Assembly (NCBI GenBank): GCA_028867235.1
Contig: JAGWGS010000025.1
Location: 1 to 11,124 of the forward strand
Direction: 5' to 3'
DNA: 11,124 bases
Origin: Nitrososphaerota archaeon
GTDB taxonomy: Archaea; Thermoproteota; Nitrososphaeria; Nitrososphaerales; Nitrosopumilaceae
Part shown: positions 5,049-11,124 of the stretch, in pieces
Layout: each line of letters begins with the position of its first letter
Numbering within the stretch: position 1 is the stretch's first letter
Notes under the pieces: generated by a model
Databases searched by the model: none
What the model saw: only the letters and a program-made list of their open reading frames with translations
Told to the model about the DNA's origin: nothing
Position numbers and translations under genes: made by a program

Positions 5049-5471
5049 TTGACAAAAGCAGAATATGAAAAATTACTAAAAAAGATTCAGGATAAAGTGT
5101 CTCAAAATAAGACAGGTTCTACATCAAGATTTGAGCTTCCCAAAGTGGATATCATGTGGCAAGGAAACAGGACATTTTTTAGAAATTTTTCAGAATTTCC
5201 AAAGGTACTAAGAAGAGATCCTGAAAAACTCTTACAATATCTATCAAAGGAATTTGCAACTCCTGCACAATTTGCAGGAGACAAGGCAGTTTTTGTAGGA
5301 AAAAAAGAACCTCCCGAGTTTACTGCCCTTTTAGCTAGATATCTCAAAGAATATGTTGAATGCCCAACATGTAAAAGCCCTGATACTAGAGTTGAAAAAG
5401 AAAACAGGGTAACATTGCTAAAATGTGAAGCATGTGGAGCGCGTTCTCCTCTGAAAGGTCAATATGCGTAA
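5049..5471 (+). CDS. eif2b: Translation initiation factor aIF2 subunit beta
   Basis: 140 aa, the usual size for archaeal aIF2-beta. The factor joins the gamma and alpha subunits in the heterotrimer that carries initiator Met-tRNA to the small ribosomal subunit. An N-terminal helix (YEKLLKKIQDKV) is the gamma-binding part. The central domain contains RFELPKVDIMWQGNRTFFRNF, interrupted only by family-typical changes, and RDPEKLLQYLSKEFATPAQF. The C-terminal zinc ribbon has C-P-T-C (about 124-127) and C-E-A-C (about 142 in family numbering, near the end), with the four Cys intact. The start is TTG: no in-frame ATG fits the conserved N-terminus. It is the first gene of a seven-gene plus-strand cluster, and its stop directly abuts the next ATG. 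Confidence 0.95.
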   Translation: MTKAEYEKLLKKIQDKVSQNKTGSTSRFELPKVDIMWQGNRTFFRNFSEFPKVLRRDPEKLLQYLSKEFATPAQFAGDKAVFVGKKEPPEFTALLARYLKEYVECPTCKSPDTRVEKENRVTLLKCEACGARSPLKGQYA

Positions 5472-5768
5472 ATGGCTTTTGCAGTTAGAGTAGTCAATCA
5501 TAAAGAAAATAGAATGCTTAACATCTGCGATGTAGAACTTGTTGGAAGAACTGTAAAAAAAGACGATCTTGAGATGAACATCAGCAAGAGTTACTATGCA
5601 GACCGTGTTGTCGATGAAACTGAGGCCAAGACTTTGCTTCAAAATTCTTCCATCATCAATATGGTGGGAAAACAAACAATTGATCTTTCAATAAAACTTG
5701 GAATAGGATCTGCAAAAGGTATCAAAGAAATTGAAGGAGTTCCTTTTCTTATTGTTTTCAAATTTTAG
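5472..5768 (+). CDS. DUF424 family protein
   Basis: 98 aa. Matches DUF424, a small archaeal family often encoded beside aIF2-beta or aIF1A: RVVNHKENRMLNICDVELVGRT, a central SKSYYADRVVDETEA segment, NMVGKQTIDLSIKLG, and a terminal GVPFLIVFKF strand. Function is unknown; genomic context with translation initiation factors points to ribosome or tRNA work, which is inference. ATG starts at the base after the aIF2-beta stop, so the two are almost certainly translated from one mRNA, by coupling. No odd features; 48 bp separate it from aIF1A. Confidence 0.88.
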   Translation: MAFAVRVVNHKENRMLNICDVELVGRTVKKDDLEMNISKSYYADRVVDETEAKTLLQNSSIINMVGKQTIDLSIKLGIGSAKGIKEIEGVPFLIVFKF

Positions 5769-5780
5769 CAAATACAACGA

Positions 5781-5787
5781 TTATATA
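5781..5787 (+). promoter_or_regulatory. Possible internal TATA box before aIF1A
   Basis: TTATATA in the 48-bp gap lies 30-36 nt before the TTG start of aIF1A, a spacing that would give a leader of a few nucleotides. This may let aIF1A and the downstream genes be transcribed apart from aIF2-beta. Confidence 0.4.
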
Positions 5788-5816
5788 CATACAAAGAGCA
5801 TTGTTGTCTGAGAATT

Positions 5817-6128
5817 TTGGGTAAGCGAAAAGTACTAAACGAAAGTGAGCTCAAAGAGATGCAACTTCCAGGAGAAGGAGAGCTGTTAGGTAGAGTTGTA
5901 AAACTCTTGGGAAGTGATCACATTCTTGTAAAATGTACTGATGACAAGACAAGAATGGGAAGAATTAGAGGTAAACTGAAAAGAAAAATCTGGATTCGTG
6001 ATAATGATGTTGTAACTATTGCTCCTTGGGACTTTAAATCAGATGACCGTGGCGATATCACTTGGAGATATACATTGGCTCAGGTAGATATGTTAAAACA
6101 AAAAGGACTATTACCGCAAGATTTCTAA
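5817..6128 (+). CDS. eif1a: Translation initiation factor aIF1A
   Basis: 103 aa with a single S1/IF1-type OB fold. It binds the A site of the small subunit during start-codon selection. Core motifs: GEGELLGRVVKLLGSDHILVKC with strands 1-2, DDKTRMGRIRGKLKRKIWIR, then DVVTIAPWDF and GDITWRYTLAQVDMLKQKG, the typical archaeal/eukaryal 1A C-terminal helix. The length and every motif fit. The start is TTG at 5817 followed by GKRKVL; no alternative ATG precedes the conserved region, and no Shine-Dalgarno is visible, which fits leaderless initiation from the TATA box at 5781. Followed 59 bp later by Rio1. Confidence 0.95.
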   Translation: MGKRKVLNESELKEMQLPGEGELLGRVVKLLGSDHILVKCTDDKTRMGRIRGKLKRKIWIRDNDVVTIAPWDFKSDDRGDITWRYTLAQVDMLKQKGLLPQDF

Positions 6129-6187
6129 CAACAATAAATTTTACAAGGTCTAATTACAAGTTGTAATGTTGCTAGGTGCAAGTTTGG

Positions 6188-7066
6188 ATGGATGAAGATA
6201 ATGTTGATGATTTTGAGGATGGGTTATCCTCTGATGTAACAGAAGAACCACTAGAGGAACTTGATAATTCTGATGCTGGGAATAATGAGATGGGCTTGCA
6301 AAACAAGATGGCAAAAAAGATGAATCTCAGATTGGCAGAAAAAGAAAGGGCACGAAAAACTGAGAAGGATATATTTGACAAAGATAAGGTGCTTGAGGCA
6401 GTCTTTGACAAGACCACGGTGATGACTCTCTCAAGGATGATTAATGATGGTACAATCTCATATGTGAACGGGGCAATAGGTGCTGGAAAAGAATCTCAGA
6501 CATATTGGGCTGTTGCACCTTCCGGTCAAGACTTGGCAGTGAAAATTTATCTTGTTACAACTTCTAATTTTAAAAAGAGATTTCCATATCTTATGGGAGA
6601 TCCACGATTTACAAGAATCAAAAGTGGAACAAGAAATCTTGTAGAACTCTGGGCTCAAAAAGAATTTCGTAATCTATCCAAGGTATTTCAATATGGGATT
6701 CCATGTCCTGAGCCAATAACTGTAACTAAAAACATTCTTGTGATGAAATTTGTAGGTACTAATGGAGTTCCATCTCCAACGCTTGTTGAATCAGAGGTGG
6801 ATTATTCTGATTATGAAAAGACAATATCGATAATTTCTAATCTTTACAAAAAAACAGAACTTGTCCATGCAGATCTTTCAGAGTATAACATCTTCAAGAC
6901 CGAAAATGGACCTGTAGTTTTTGATTTTGGTTCTGCTGTGGACATTAGACATCCAAAAACAAGGGAGTTTCTTGAAAGAGATATTAGTAATGTTACAAGA
7001 TTCTTTGTTAAGAGAGGACTTACTGTGGACAATCCAATTGATGTGTTTGAGAGGGTTACAAGATGA
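6188..7066 (+). CDS. rio1: RIO1-type serine/threonine protein kinase/ATPase
   Basis: About 292 aa. Rio1 is an atypical kinase/ATPase needed for late maturation of the small ribosomal subunit. The N-terminus (first 35 residues) is very acidic, then a basic helix KMAKKMNLRLAEKERARK. Kinase motifs in order (numbering from this ATG): nucleotide loop NGAIGAGKES (about 94-103), AVKIYLV with the ATP-binding Lys (about 119), the long RIO insert to residue 160, catalytic loop LVHADLSEYN (Asp about 229), and metal-binding VVFDFGSAVD (Asp about 246), followed by HPKTREFLERDISN. I chose ATG 6188, 9 nt after an AGGTG; an in-frame GTG at 6176 would add four residues, and a TAG precedes it. Its stop overlaps the next ATG (ATGA), coupling it to the KH protein, its usual ribosome-assembly partner. 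Confidence 0.93.
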   Translation: MDEDNVDDFEDGLSSDVTEEPLEELDNSDAGNNEMGLQNKMAKKMNLRLAEKERARKTEKDIFDKDKVLEAVFDKTTVMTLSRMINDGTISYVNGAIGAGKESQTYWAVAPSGQDLAVKIYLVTTSNFKKRFPYLMGDPRFTRIKSGTRNLVELWAQKEFRNLSKVFQYGIPCPEPITVTKNILVMKFVGTNGVPSPTLVESEVDYSDYEKTISIISNLYKKTELVHADLSEYNIFKTENGPVVFDFGSAVDIRHPKTREFLERDISNVTRFFVKRGLTVDNPIDVFERVTR

Positions 7067-7635
7067 TCTTTGAAAAAACTATACTTATTCCACTTGATCG
7101 TGTAGGTGTGTTGATTGGCAAGGCAGGCAAAGTAAAAACTAAGATAGAAAAAATTTGTTCTGTATCTTTGTCCATTGATGGCCAGACTGGCGAGACAGTC
7201 ATAAGGGGAGTTGGAGACGTTGAAAATATAATGCCGTTCAAGGCCGAAGAGATAGTGATGGCAATAGGTAGAGGATTTTCAGCAGAAAATGCAATGAGCC
7301 TTGTACAAGAAGAGACCTCATTACATATTGTGGATTTGAGACAATTTGCTGGAAGATCATCTGCACAGGTTGAGAGGATTAAAAGCAGAATAATAGGAGA
7401 AGGTGGCCGGGTCCGAAAGAACATTGAGGACCTAAGTGGGGCCAAGATCTCTGTCTACGGCAGAACTGTAGCAATCATAGGTGATGGTACTCAGCTAAAA
7501 TCTGCTGTAAATGCGATAACCTCTATCTCAAGTGGCAGCACTCATGGCAAAGTCTACAACGATCTACAAGAATCACGCCGAAGACAAAAACTGGACAGAC
7601 TTCAACTTTGGGAGGGTGGAAACATACTTGAGTAA
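7063..7635 (+). CDS. KH-domain protein of the Dim2/Krr1 (Pno1) family
   Basis: 190 aa, two KH domains. KH1 has the GxxG loop in VLIGKAGKVKTKIE (about 16-29); KH2 has SRIIGEGGRVRKNIEDLSGAKISVYG (about 108-133 in two parts), the stronger RNA-binding match. The C-terminus contains GSTHGKVYNDLQESRRR, the tail typical of archaeal Dim2. In archaea and eukaryotes this family binds the 3' end of pre-16S/18S rRNA and works with Rio1 in small-subunit maturation. The ATG overlaps the Rio1 stop by 4 nt. Its last codons contain the ribosome-binding site of top6B, and its stop lies inside the top6B coding sequence. No defects seen. Confidence 0.92.
   Translation: MIFEKTILIPLDRVGVLIGKAGKVKTKIEKICSVSLSIDGQTGETVIRGVGDVENIMPFKAEEIVMAIGRGFSAENAMSLVQEETSLHIVDLRQFAGRSSAQVERIKSRIIGEGGRVRKNIEDLSGAKISVYGRTVAIIGDGTQLKSAVNAITSISSGSTHGKVYNDLQESRRRQKLDRLQLWEGGNILE
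7610..7619 (+). promoter_or_regulatory. Shine-Dalgarno that sets the TTG start of top6B
   Basis: GGGAGGGTGG, inside the KH gene's last codons, lies 8 nt before TTG 7628. It favours this start over the in-frame GTG 7532 or ATG 7544 further up, where the resulting extra residues do not match the family. Confidence 0.6.
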
Positions 7636-9460
7636 AGAGACCTTCAGCCAGATATCTCCAAGTGAGTTCTTTTACAGAAACAGAGACCTCGCAGGTTTTA
7701 GCAATCCTACAAGATCTCTTTACACATCTGTAAGAGAATTTGTGGAAAATGCGCTTGATGCATGTGACCAAAAAAAGATACTTCCTGATATTCATCTGTC
7801 AATAAAGGCAGTTGATCCTGAAAAAGCAGATCCAAAACATTACATCCTTACAGTAAAAGACAATGGACCTGGAATAGATCCAGAACACATTCCACTTGCA
7901 TTTGGAACCGTACTCTATGGTTCCAAGTTTGGATTAAAACAAGCAAGAGGAATGTTCGGTCTTGGTGCTACGATGGCAATATTGTACGGTCAAATCACTA
8001 CAAACAAACCAGTCACTGTGAAGAGCTGCTCTGATAACAAAACTCTTGATGAGTTTGTAATGTTGCTTGACATTCAAAAAAATAAACCCGTCATACAAAA
8101 ACATACAACAAAAGAAGCTACAAAGACAGGACTGAGCGTCAGCATTGTACTTGAAGGAGACTATTCAAAGGCAGGATCAAAAATCCGGGACTATGTGTAT
8201 CAAACTTCACTTATCACACCTTATGCTTCTATAACTTTTGAAGATCCTAGTGGTGAAAAATTCCATTATGCAAGAATTGTCAAGGACATGCCGCGTCCTC
8301 CAACTGTAATCAAACCTCATCCACATGGCATTGATGTTGAAACAATTCGTAGAATGATATCTGAGACACATTATGAAATTCCTCCACTTGACAACAAGAT
8401 GATAGACAAAGTCAAAAAGGAACTTGGATTGAAGAAAAACCTTTCAAACAAAGAAATCATGGAAAAGGCGCAAAAGAGATGGTCTGACCTGTCAAGGCCT
8501 GTAAGAACCATCATGGCTGCCATGTCATTCCTAAATGTTGACTTTGAGGGGCTACAAAAAATACGAATAGACGACCTTGATATTGCAAATAAAACACTCA
8601 CGTACTGGGATTTTGGGCAATCTCAATCTCATGCAGTAGAACTTGACCCTGAGAGTCCATACTACAAGCAACTTGCAAATACTGTTCAGGGTGATACACT
8701 TCTTACATTTCTTACAAAGAGATTCCAAAGGGTAGGGCCTACAACTGCAGAAAAATTCTGTGAGTTTGCAAAATTCAAGCCAGAGCGAAGAATTGGAAGC
8801 ATGACAAACGAAGAACTGGTAAAACTAGCAGATGCGCTACAGAAATTTGAAGAATTTCTTGCACCAGACCCAAGCTGCCTTGCACCACTTGGAGAAGAGC
8901 CGCTCTCAAAAGGAATAATGAAATTCTTCAATCCTGAATTTGCTGCAGTGTGGCAGAGAAACGCATCTGCGTATTCTGGTTTTCCATTTATTGTTGAGAT
9001 GGGAATTGCATATGGTGGAGACATTCCTCCAAACGGACTTAAGGTTTACAGATTTGCAAATCGTATACCGCTGTTGTATGATGAGGGCAGTGATGTGGTA
9101 CTAAAGATAGTAAATGAAACAGAGTGGGCAAGATATAAGATAAAGGGAGATCCTCCGCTTGTCATTGTATCACATATTTGTTCCACAAGAATCCCGTACA
9201 AGACTGTAGGAAAAGAAAATGTGGCAGACAGGCCGGAACTTGAAAGGGAATTAAAAAATGCATTACAATATCTTGCACGAAAGTTGGCAGTACACATGTC
9301 AAGACAGGGAGCGGCTGACATGGCAAAGAAGAGGGCAAATCTTTATTCAAAATATGTTCCGCTTATTGCCCAGTTTGCAACAGAGCTTGCTGGCAAGAAA
9401 AAAGAACCAAATTATAAACAACTGATAAGGATGGGTAGTGAGATTGAAGAACAAGTCTAG
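7628..9460 (+). CDS. top6B: DNA topoisomerase VI subunit B (ATPase)
   Basis: 610 aa from TTG 7628. GHKL ATPase subunit that dimerises on ATP to drive strand passage by the A2B2 type IIB topoisomerase. It begins SKETFSQISPSEFFYRN, as the family does. ATP motifs: EFVENALDACD (Asn 41), VKDNGPGI (Asp 78), and the glycine lid ARGMFGLGATMA (about 106-117). The H2TH domain includes RFQRVGPTTAEKFCEF (about 366-381). The transducer contains FIVEMGIAYGG, RFANRIPLLYD and CSTRIPYKTVGKE, with a Lys near 529 matching the ATP-contacting switch Lys. Compared with my memory of Sulfolobus Top6B (about 530 aa), about 100 residues are inserted after KPHPHGID, before the H2TH. The start overlaps the KH stop by 8 nt; the end overlaps top6A by 23 nt. 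Confidence 0.95.
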   Translation: MSKETFSQISPSEFFYRNRDLAGFSNPTRSLYTSVREFVENALDACDQKKILPDIHLSIKAVDPEKADPKHYILTVKDNGPGIDPEHIPLAFGTVLYGSKFGLKQARGMFGLGATMAILYGQITTNKPVTVKSCSDNKTLDEFVMLLDIQKNKPVIQKHTTKEATKTGLSVSIVLEGDYSKAGSKIRDYVYQTSLITPYASITFEDPSGEKFHYARIVKDMPRPPTVIKPHPHGIDVETIRRMISETHYEIPPLDNKMIDKVKKELGLKKNLSNKEIMEKAQKRWSDLSRPVRTIMAAMSFLNVDFEGLQKIRIDDLDIANKTLTYWDFGQSQSHAVELDPESPYYKQLANTVQGDTLLTFLTKRFQRVGPTTAEKFCEFAKFKPERRIGSMTNEELVKLADALQKFEEFLAPDPSCLAPLGEEPLSKGIMKFFNPEFAAVWQRNASAYSGFPFIVEMGIAYGGDIPPNGLKVYRFANRIPLLYDEGSDVVLKIVNETEWARYKIKGDPPLVIVSHICSTRIPYKTVGKENVADRPELERELKNALQYLARKLAVHMSRQGAADMAKKRANLYSKYVPLIAQFATELAGKKKEPNYKQLIRMGSEIEEQV

Positions 9461-10541
9461 TACCAAGACCGCAGAGGCAAGAAAGAAGCGCTTGCTATCT
9501 TTGCTCGAACAACAAGGGTTGGGCATTTATGATCATCTTGACAAGGGCCAGTTCCCACAGTTTGTCATTCCAAGCAGATCTGTAAGCAACATTGTATATG
9601 ATAAAAAAATACGACAATACATACTTGGAAGTGCAAGCGCCATACGCAGCTCAAGAAACATGTCTCAATTGCGTTCTTACACCCAACTTGCATGGCTTGC
9701 ATTTTTTGTAAATAGGCTTGTGCGCGAGGGAAAATCATCTACATTGAGAGATATCTATTATTCATCACAGGCATTTAGCATAGACTTTGAGGACCAGCCA
9801 GAGTCTGATAATATTATAGTGGATCTGGAGGCGGTCTTGACTAGTCCTCGTGAGGAGTTTCACATCTTTCCAGAAGAGAGAAGCAGTGTGTTTGGAGACC
9901 TTACAATAGAGTATACTGTTCCAGGATATGAGGGAAAGAGGATGAATCTTTCTGATCATCCTGATGGATACTTGATAGGGCCAAGTTTGAGCAGTGCAGA
10001 GCTTGTAGATACCAGTGCAGAGCTTGTCATTGCAATAGAGAAGGGTGGTCTTTTTACAAGATTTGTTGAAGAAAAAGTTCACCAAAAATTCAAGGCAATC
10101 ATTGTAGATACTGCAGGACAAGCTCCAAGGTCGACAAGAAACCTACTGCGAAGACTCAACTCTGAAATGGGATTGCCAGTTGTCATACTTGCAGACGGAG
10201 ATGTATATGGCGAACACATTGCAATGGTAATCAAGTCAGGTTCTGCAAATGCTGCTCACCTTAGGGAACTTACTGTACCTGATGCTAAATGGCTTGGCGT
10301 GTGGGCAACTGATATTGAAAAATACAAACTTCCTACAATACCTATGACTGAATCTGACATTAAACGAATCTATGATTTACAAAAAGACCCAAGATATCAG
10401 GAAGGCAACTGGAAGAAACAACTGGATGTATTTTTAAAACTAAAAAGAAAGGCAGAGCTTGAAGCCTTCTCAAAATATGGATTGACAAACATCACTGACA
10501 AATATCTTCCTGCAAAACTTGAAGAATCAAAGAGTCTCTAG
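9438..10541 (+). CDS. top6A: DNA topoisomerase VI subunit A (Spo11-like, DNA cleaving)
   Basis: 367 aa, normal for the family. Cuts both DNA strands through a tyrosine-5'-phosphate link; homolog of meiotic Spo11. The winged-helix (CAP-like) domain holds STLRDIYYSS with Tyr 107-108, the second being the expected catalytic Tyr. The Toprim domain has Glu 201 in LVIAIEKGGLF and the metal-binding pair Asp 253 and Asp 255 in ILADGDVYGEHI; the family more often has DADPYG, so Pro is Val here. GQAPRSTRNLLRRLNSEMGLP is the usual Toprim approach helix. Start GTG 9438 is preceded by GGATGGG; TTG 9444 is an alternative, two residues shorter. It overlaps top6B by 23 nt, implying coupled synthesis of the two subunits. 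Ends tail-to-tail with the Hsp20 gene, overlapping 15 bp. Confidence 0.95.
   Translation: MRLKNKSSTKTAEARKKRLLSLLEQQGLGIYDHLDKGQFPQFVIPSRSVSNIVYDKKIRQYILGSASAIRSSRNMSQLRSYTQLAWLAFFVNRLVREGKSSTLRDIYYSSQAFSIDFEDQPESDNIIVDLEAVLTSPREEFHIFPEERSSVFGDLTIEYTVPGYEGKRMNLSDHPDGYLIGPSLSSAELVDTSAELVIAIEKGGLFTRFVEEKVHQKFKAIIVDTAGQAPRSTRNLLRRLNSEMGLPVVILADGDVYGEHIAMVIKSGSANAAHLRELTVPDAKWLGVWATDIEKYKLPTIPMTESDIKRIYDLQKDPRYQEGNWKKQLDVFLKLKRKAELEAFSKYGLTNITDKYLPAKLEESKSL
9992..10027 (+). repeat. In-frame 21-bp near-tandem repeat inside top6A
   Basis: CAGTGCAGAGCTTGT occurs at 9992-10006 and 10013-10027, exactly 21 bp apart, giving SSAELVD then TSAELVI in the protein just before the Toprim Glu. The downstream copy aligns with the conserved strand; the upstream copy may be a recent short duplication. 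Confidence 0.7.
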
Positions 10542-11057
10542 CTTTCTAATCTTTAGTGTCAGTACACCGTTTCTGTATTTGAAATCGTAAATTCCCATGT
10601 CTGGCGTGGATTCTATTGGTACTTCTTTTGAAAAGTGACCCGAGCCTCGTACATATAGAATTCCTTCAATCAATCTGACTGTTACTTGGTCTTCAGGACC
10701 TGGAACTTCTGCTACAAAAATTATCTCTCTTTCTCCCTTGATGAGGTCGTAAACCCAGTTCTTGGTATCTACTTCCTTTGGAGTATACTGTGGAACGCTA
10801 TTTTCTATGGTCATCTTCTTTAGCACTCTGACCCAGTAAATCATGATTGCAGCAGCCACACCAATTAGGATAAAGCTGACATATCCTTGAGATGATCTAA
10901 GTGAGAGCATGTATACTACTCCAAGGAAAAGCAGAACCATTAATGGAATGATAAAATCAAGAGACTTGTCATTAGAGTATCTGCTTTTGTAACTTGCCAA
11001 AGATATTCTGTATGATTTAACTATGCTCCAAATATAAACACTCGTAGAATTTTCCAA
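10527..11057 (-). CDS. Membrane-anchored Hsp20/alpha-crystallin-like protein
   Basis: 176 aa. The N-terminal 30 residues are polar and mildly basic; two hydrophobic segments follow at about 34-51 (FIIPLMVLLFLGVVYML) and 58-76 (GYVSFILIGVAAAIMIYWV), a hairpin with both ends cytoplasmic. Residues about 101-172 read as an alpha-crystallin/CS beta-sandwich: YDLIKGEREIIFVAEVPG, VTVRLIEGILYVRG, FSKEVPIES, and YRNGVLTLKIRK, which contains the GVL strand of Hsp20 proteins. Soluble Hsp20s lack membrane segments, so this may guard or stabilise membrane proteins; that is inference. The call of two membrane segments is firm; the Hsp20 call is by motif. Start TTG 11057 is uncertain: a TTG at codon 20 is also possible, and no Shine-Dalgarno is visible. 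A 22-bp palindrome lies 1 nt upstream. Confidence 0.78.
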   Translation of the reverse strand: MENSTSVYIWSIVKSYRISLASYKSRYSNDKSLDFIIPLMVLLFLGVVYMLSLRSSQGYVSFILIGVAAAIMIYWVRVLKKMTIENSVPQYTPKEVDTKNWVYDLIKGEREIIFVAEVPGPEDQVTVRLIEGILYVRGSGHFSKEVPIESTPDMGIYDFKYRNGVLTLKIRKLETL

Positions 11058-11058
11058 A

Positions 11059-11080
11059 ATAAAACATGCGCATGTTTTAT
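11059..11080. promoter_or_regulatory. Perfect 22-bp palindrome at the promoter of the Hsp20-like gene
   Basis: Half-site ATAAAACATGC at 11059-11069 is followed without spacer by its exact complement to 11080. On the minus strand it contains TATAAAA (11075-11081), and another TATA-like TTTTATC lies at 11089-11095. If the second is used, transcription would begin near 11065, inside the palindrome. Placement over the TATA box and start point is what a repressor operator would look like. It is too near the start to act as a terminator of this gene. Confidence 0.65.
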
Positions 11081-11124
11081 AATTATGTGATAAAATTGCA
11101 ATAACTCTGAATCTTTAGGTGGTT

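Noticed and set aside
7056..7445. 129-aa minus-strand open frame opposite the KH gene
   Set aside because: Fully antisense to the conserved KH domains; no promoter or recognisable domain.
7532..7627. Longer start for top6B at GTG 7532 or ATG 7544
   Set aside because: The added 32 residues overlap the KH gene in another frame, do not resemble Top6B N-termini, and the Shine-Dalgarno GGGAGGGTGG points to TTG 7628.
9765..10121. 118-aa minus-strand open frame opposite top6A
   Set aside because: Lies wholly within a complete, motif-confirmed gene and has a composition (Cys, Ile, Leu, Ser) typical of a shadow frame.
11059..11080. Palindrome as an intrinsic terminator or an attachment site
   Set aside because: It sits just before a start codon and has no T-tract consistent with termination of an identified gene; no integrase or tRNA gene is present nearby.

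Overview
The window is from a low-GC archaeal chromosome, most likely an ammonia-oxidising-type Nitrososphaerota (Thaumarchaeota, Nitrosopumilales-like). The gene content is archaeal: aIF2-beta, aIF1A, a Rio1 kinase, a Dim2/Krr1-type KH protein, both DNA topoisomerase VI subunits, DUF373 and DUF424 proteins, and a DUF5679 mini zinc protein. TATA-like AT boxes sit about 25-30 nt before several start codons, which fits archaeal leaderless transcription. Many genes start with TTG or GTG. The assignment comes from reading the proteins by eye; no search was run.

Layout. (1) Bases 1-446 hold the C-terminal part of orotidine-5'-phosphate decarboxylase (+). It meets, tail to tail with a 6-bp overlap, a minus-strand group: a DUF373 membrane protein (1663-2808), a cis-prenyltransferase (884-1585) and a Nudix hydrolase (441-845). 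The group reads as a polyprenyl-lipid unit with a housekeeping Nudix enzyme. Upstream lies a separate membrane-anchored extracytoplasmic protein (2900-3397, -). (2) Bases 3398-5048 are a looser region of small genes: a 47-aa DUF5679-like zinc protein (+), a 76-aa unknown (-), a 53-aa basic protein with a ribbon-helix-helix look (-), and, divergent from it, a 103-aa all-helical protein resembling an Hpt phosphotransfer domain with Asp where the phospho-His should be. The last two share a promoter region with an inverted repeat and a direct repeat. This is the least explained part of the window. (3) Bases 5049-10541 are a seven-gene co-directional cluster: aIF2-beta, DUF424, aIF1A, Rio1, KH/Dim2, Top6B, Top6A. 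Several junctions abut or overlap. It joins translation initiation, small-subunit maturation and chromosome topology. (4) At the right edge, a membrane-anchored Hsp20-like protein (10527-11057, -) converges on top6A with a 15-bp overlap, and a perfect 22-bp palindrome lies directly before its start.

The points most worth a second look are the divergent small-gene locus at 4036-4923, an insertion of about 100 residues in Top6B, the membrane-tethered Hsp20 with its palindromic promoter, and a cis-prenyltransferase whose reading frame continues upstream of its first ATG with no standard start codon. No tRNA, rRNA, CRISPR array, insertion sequence or prophage gene was seen.
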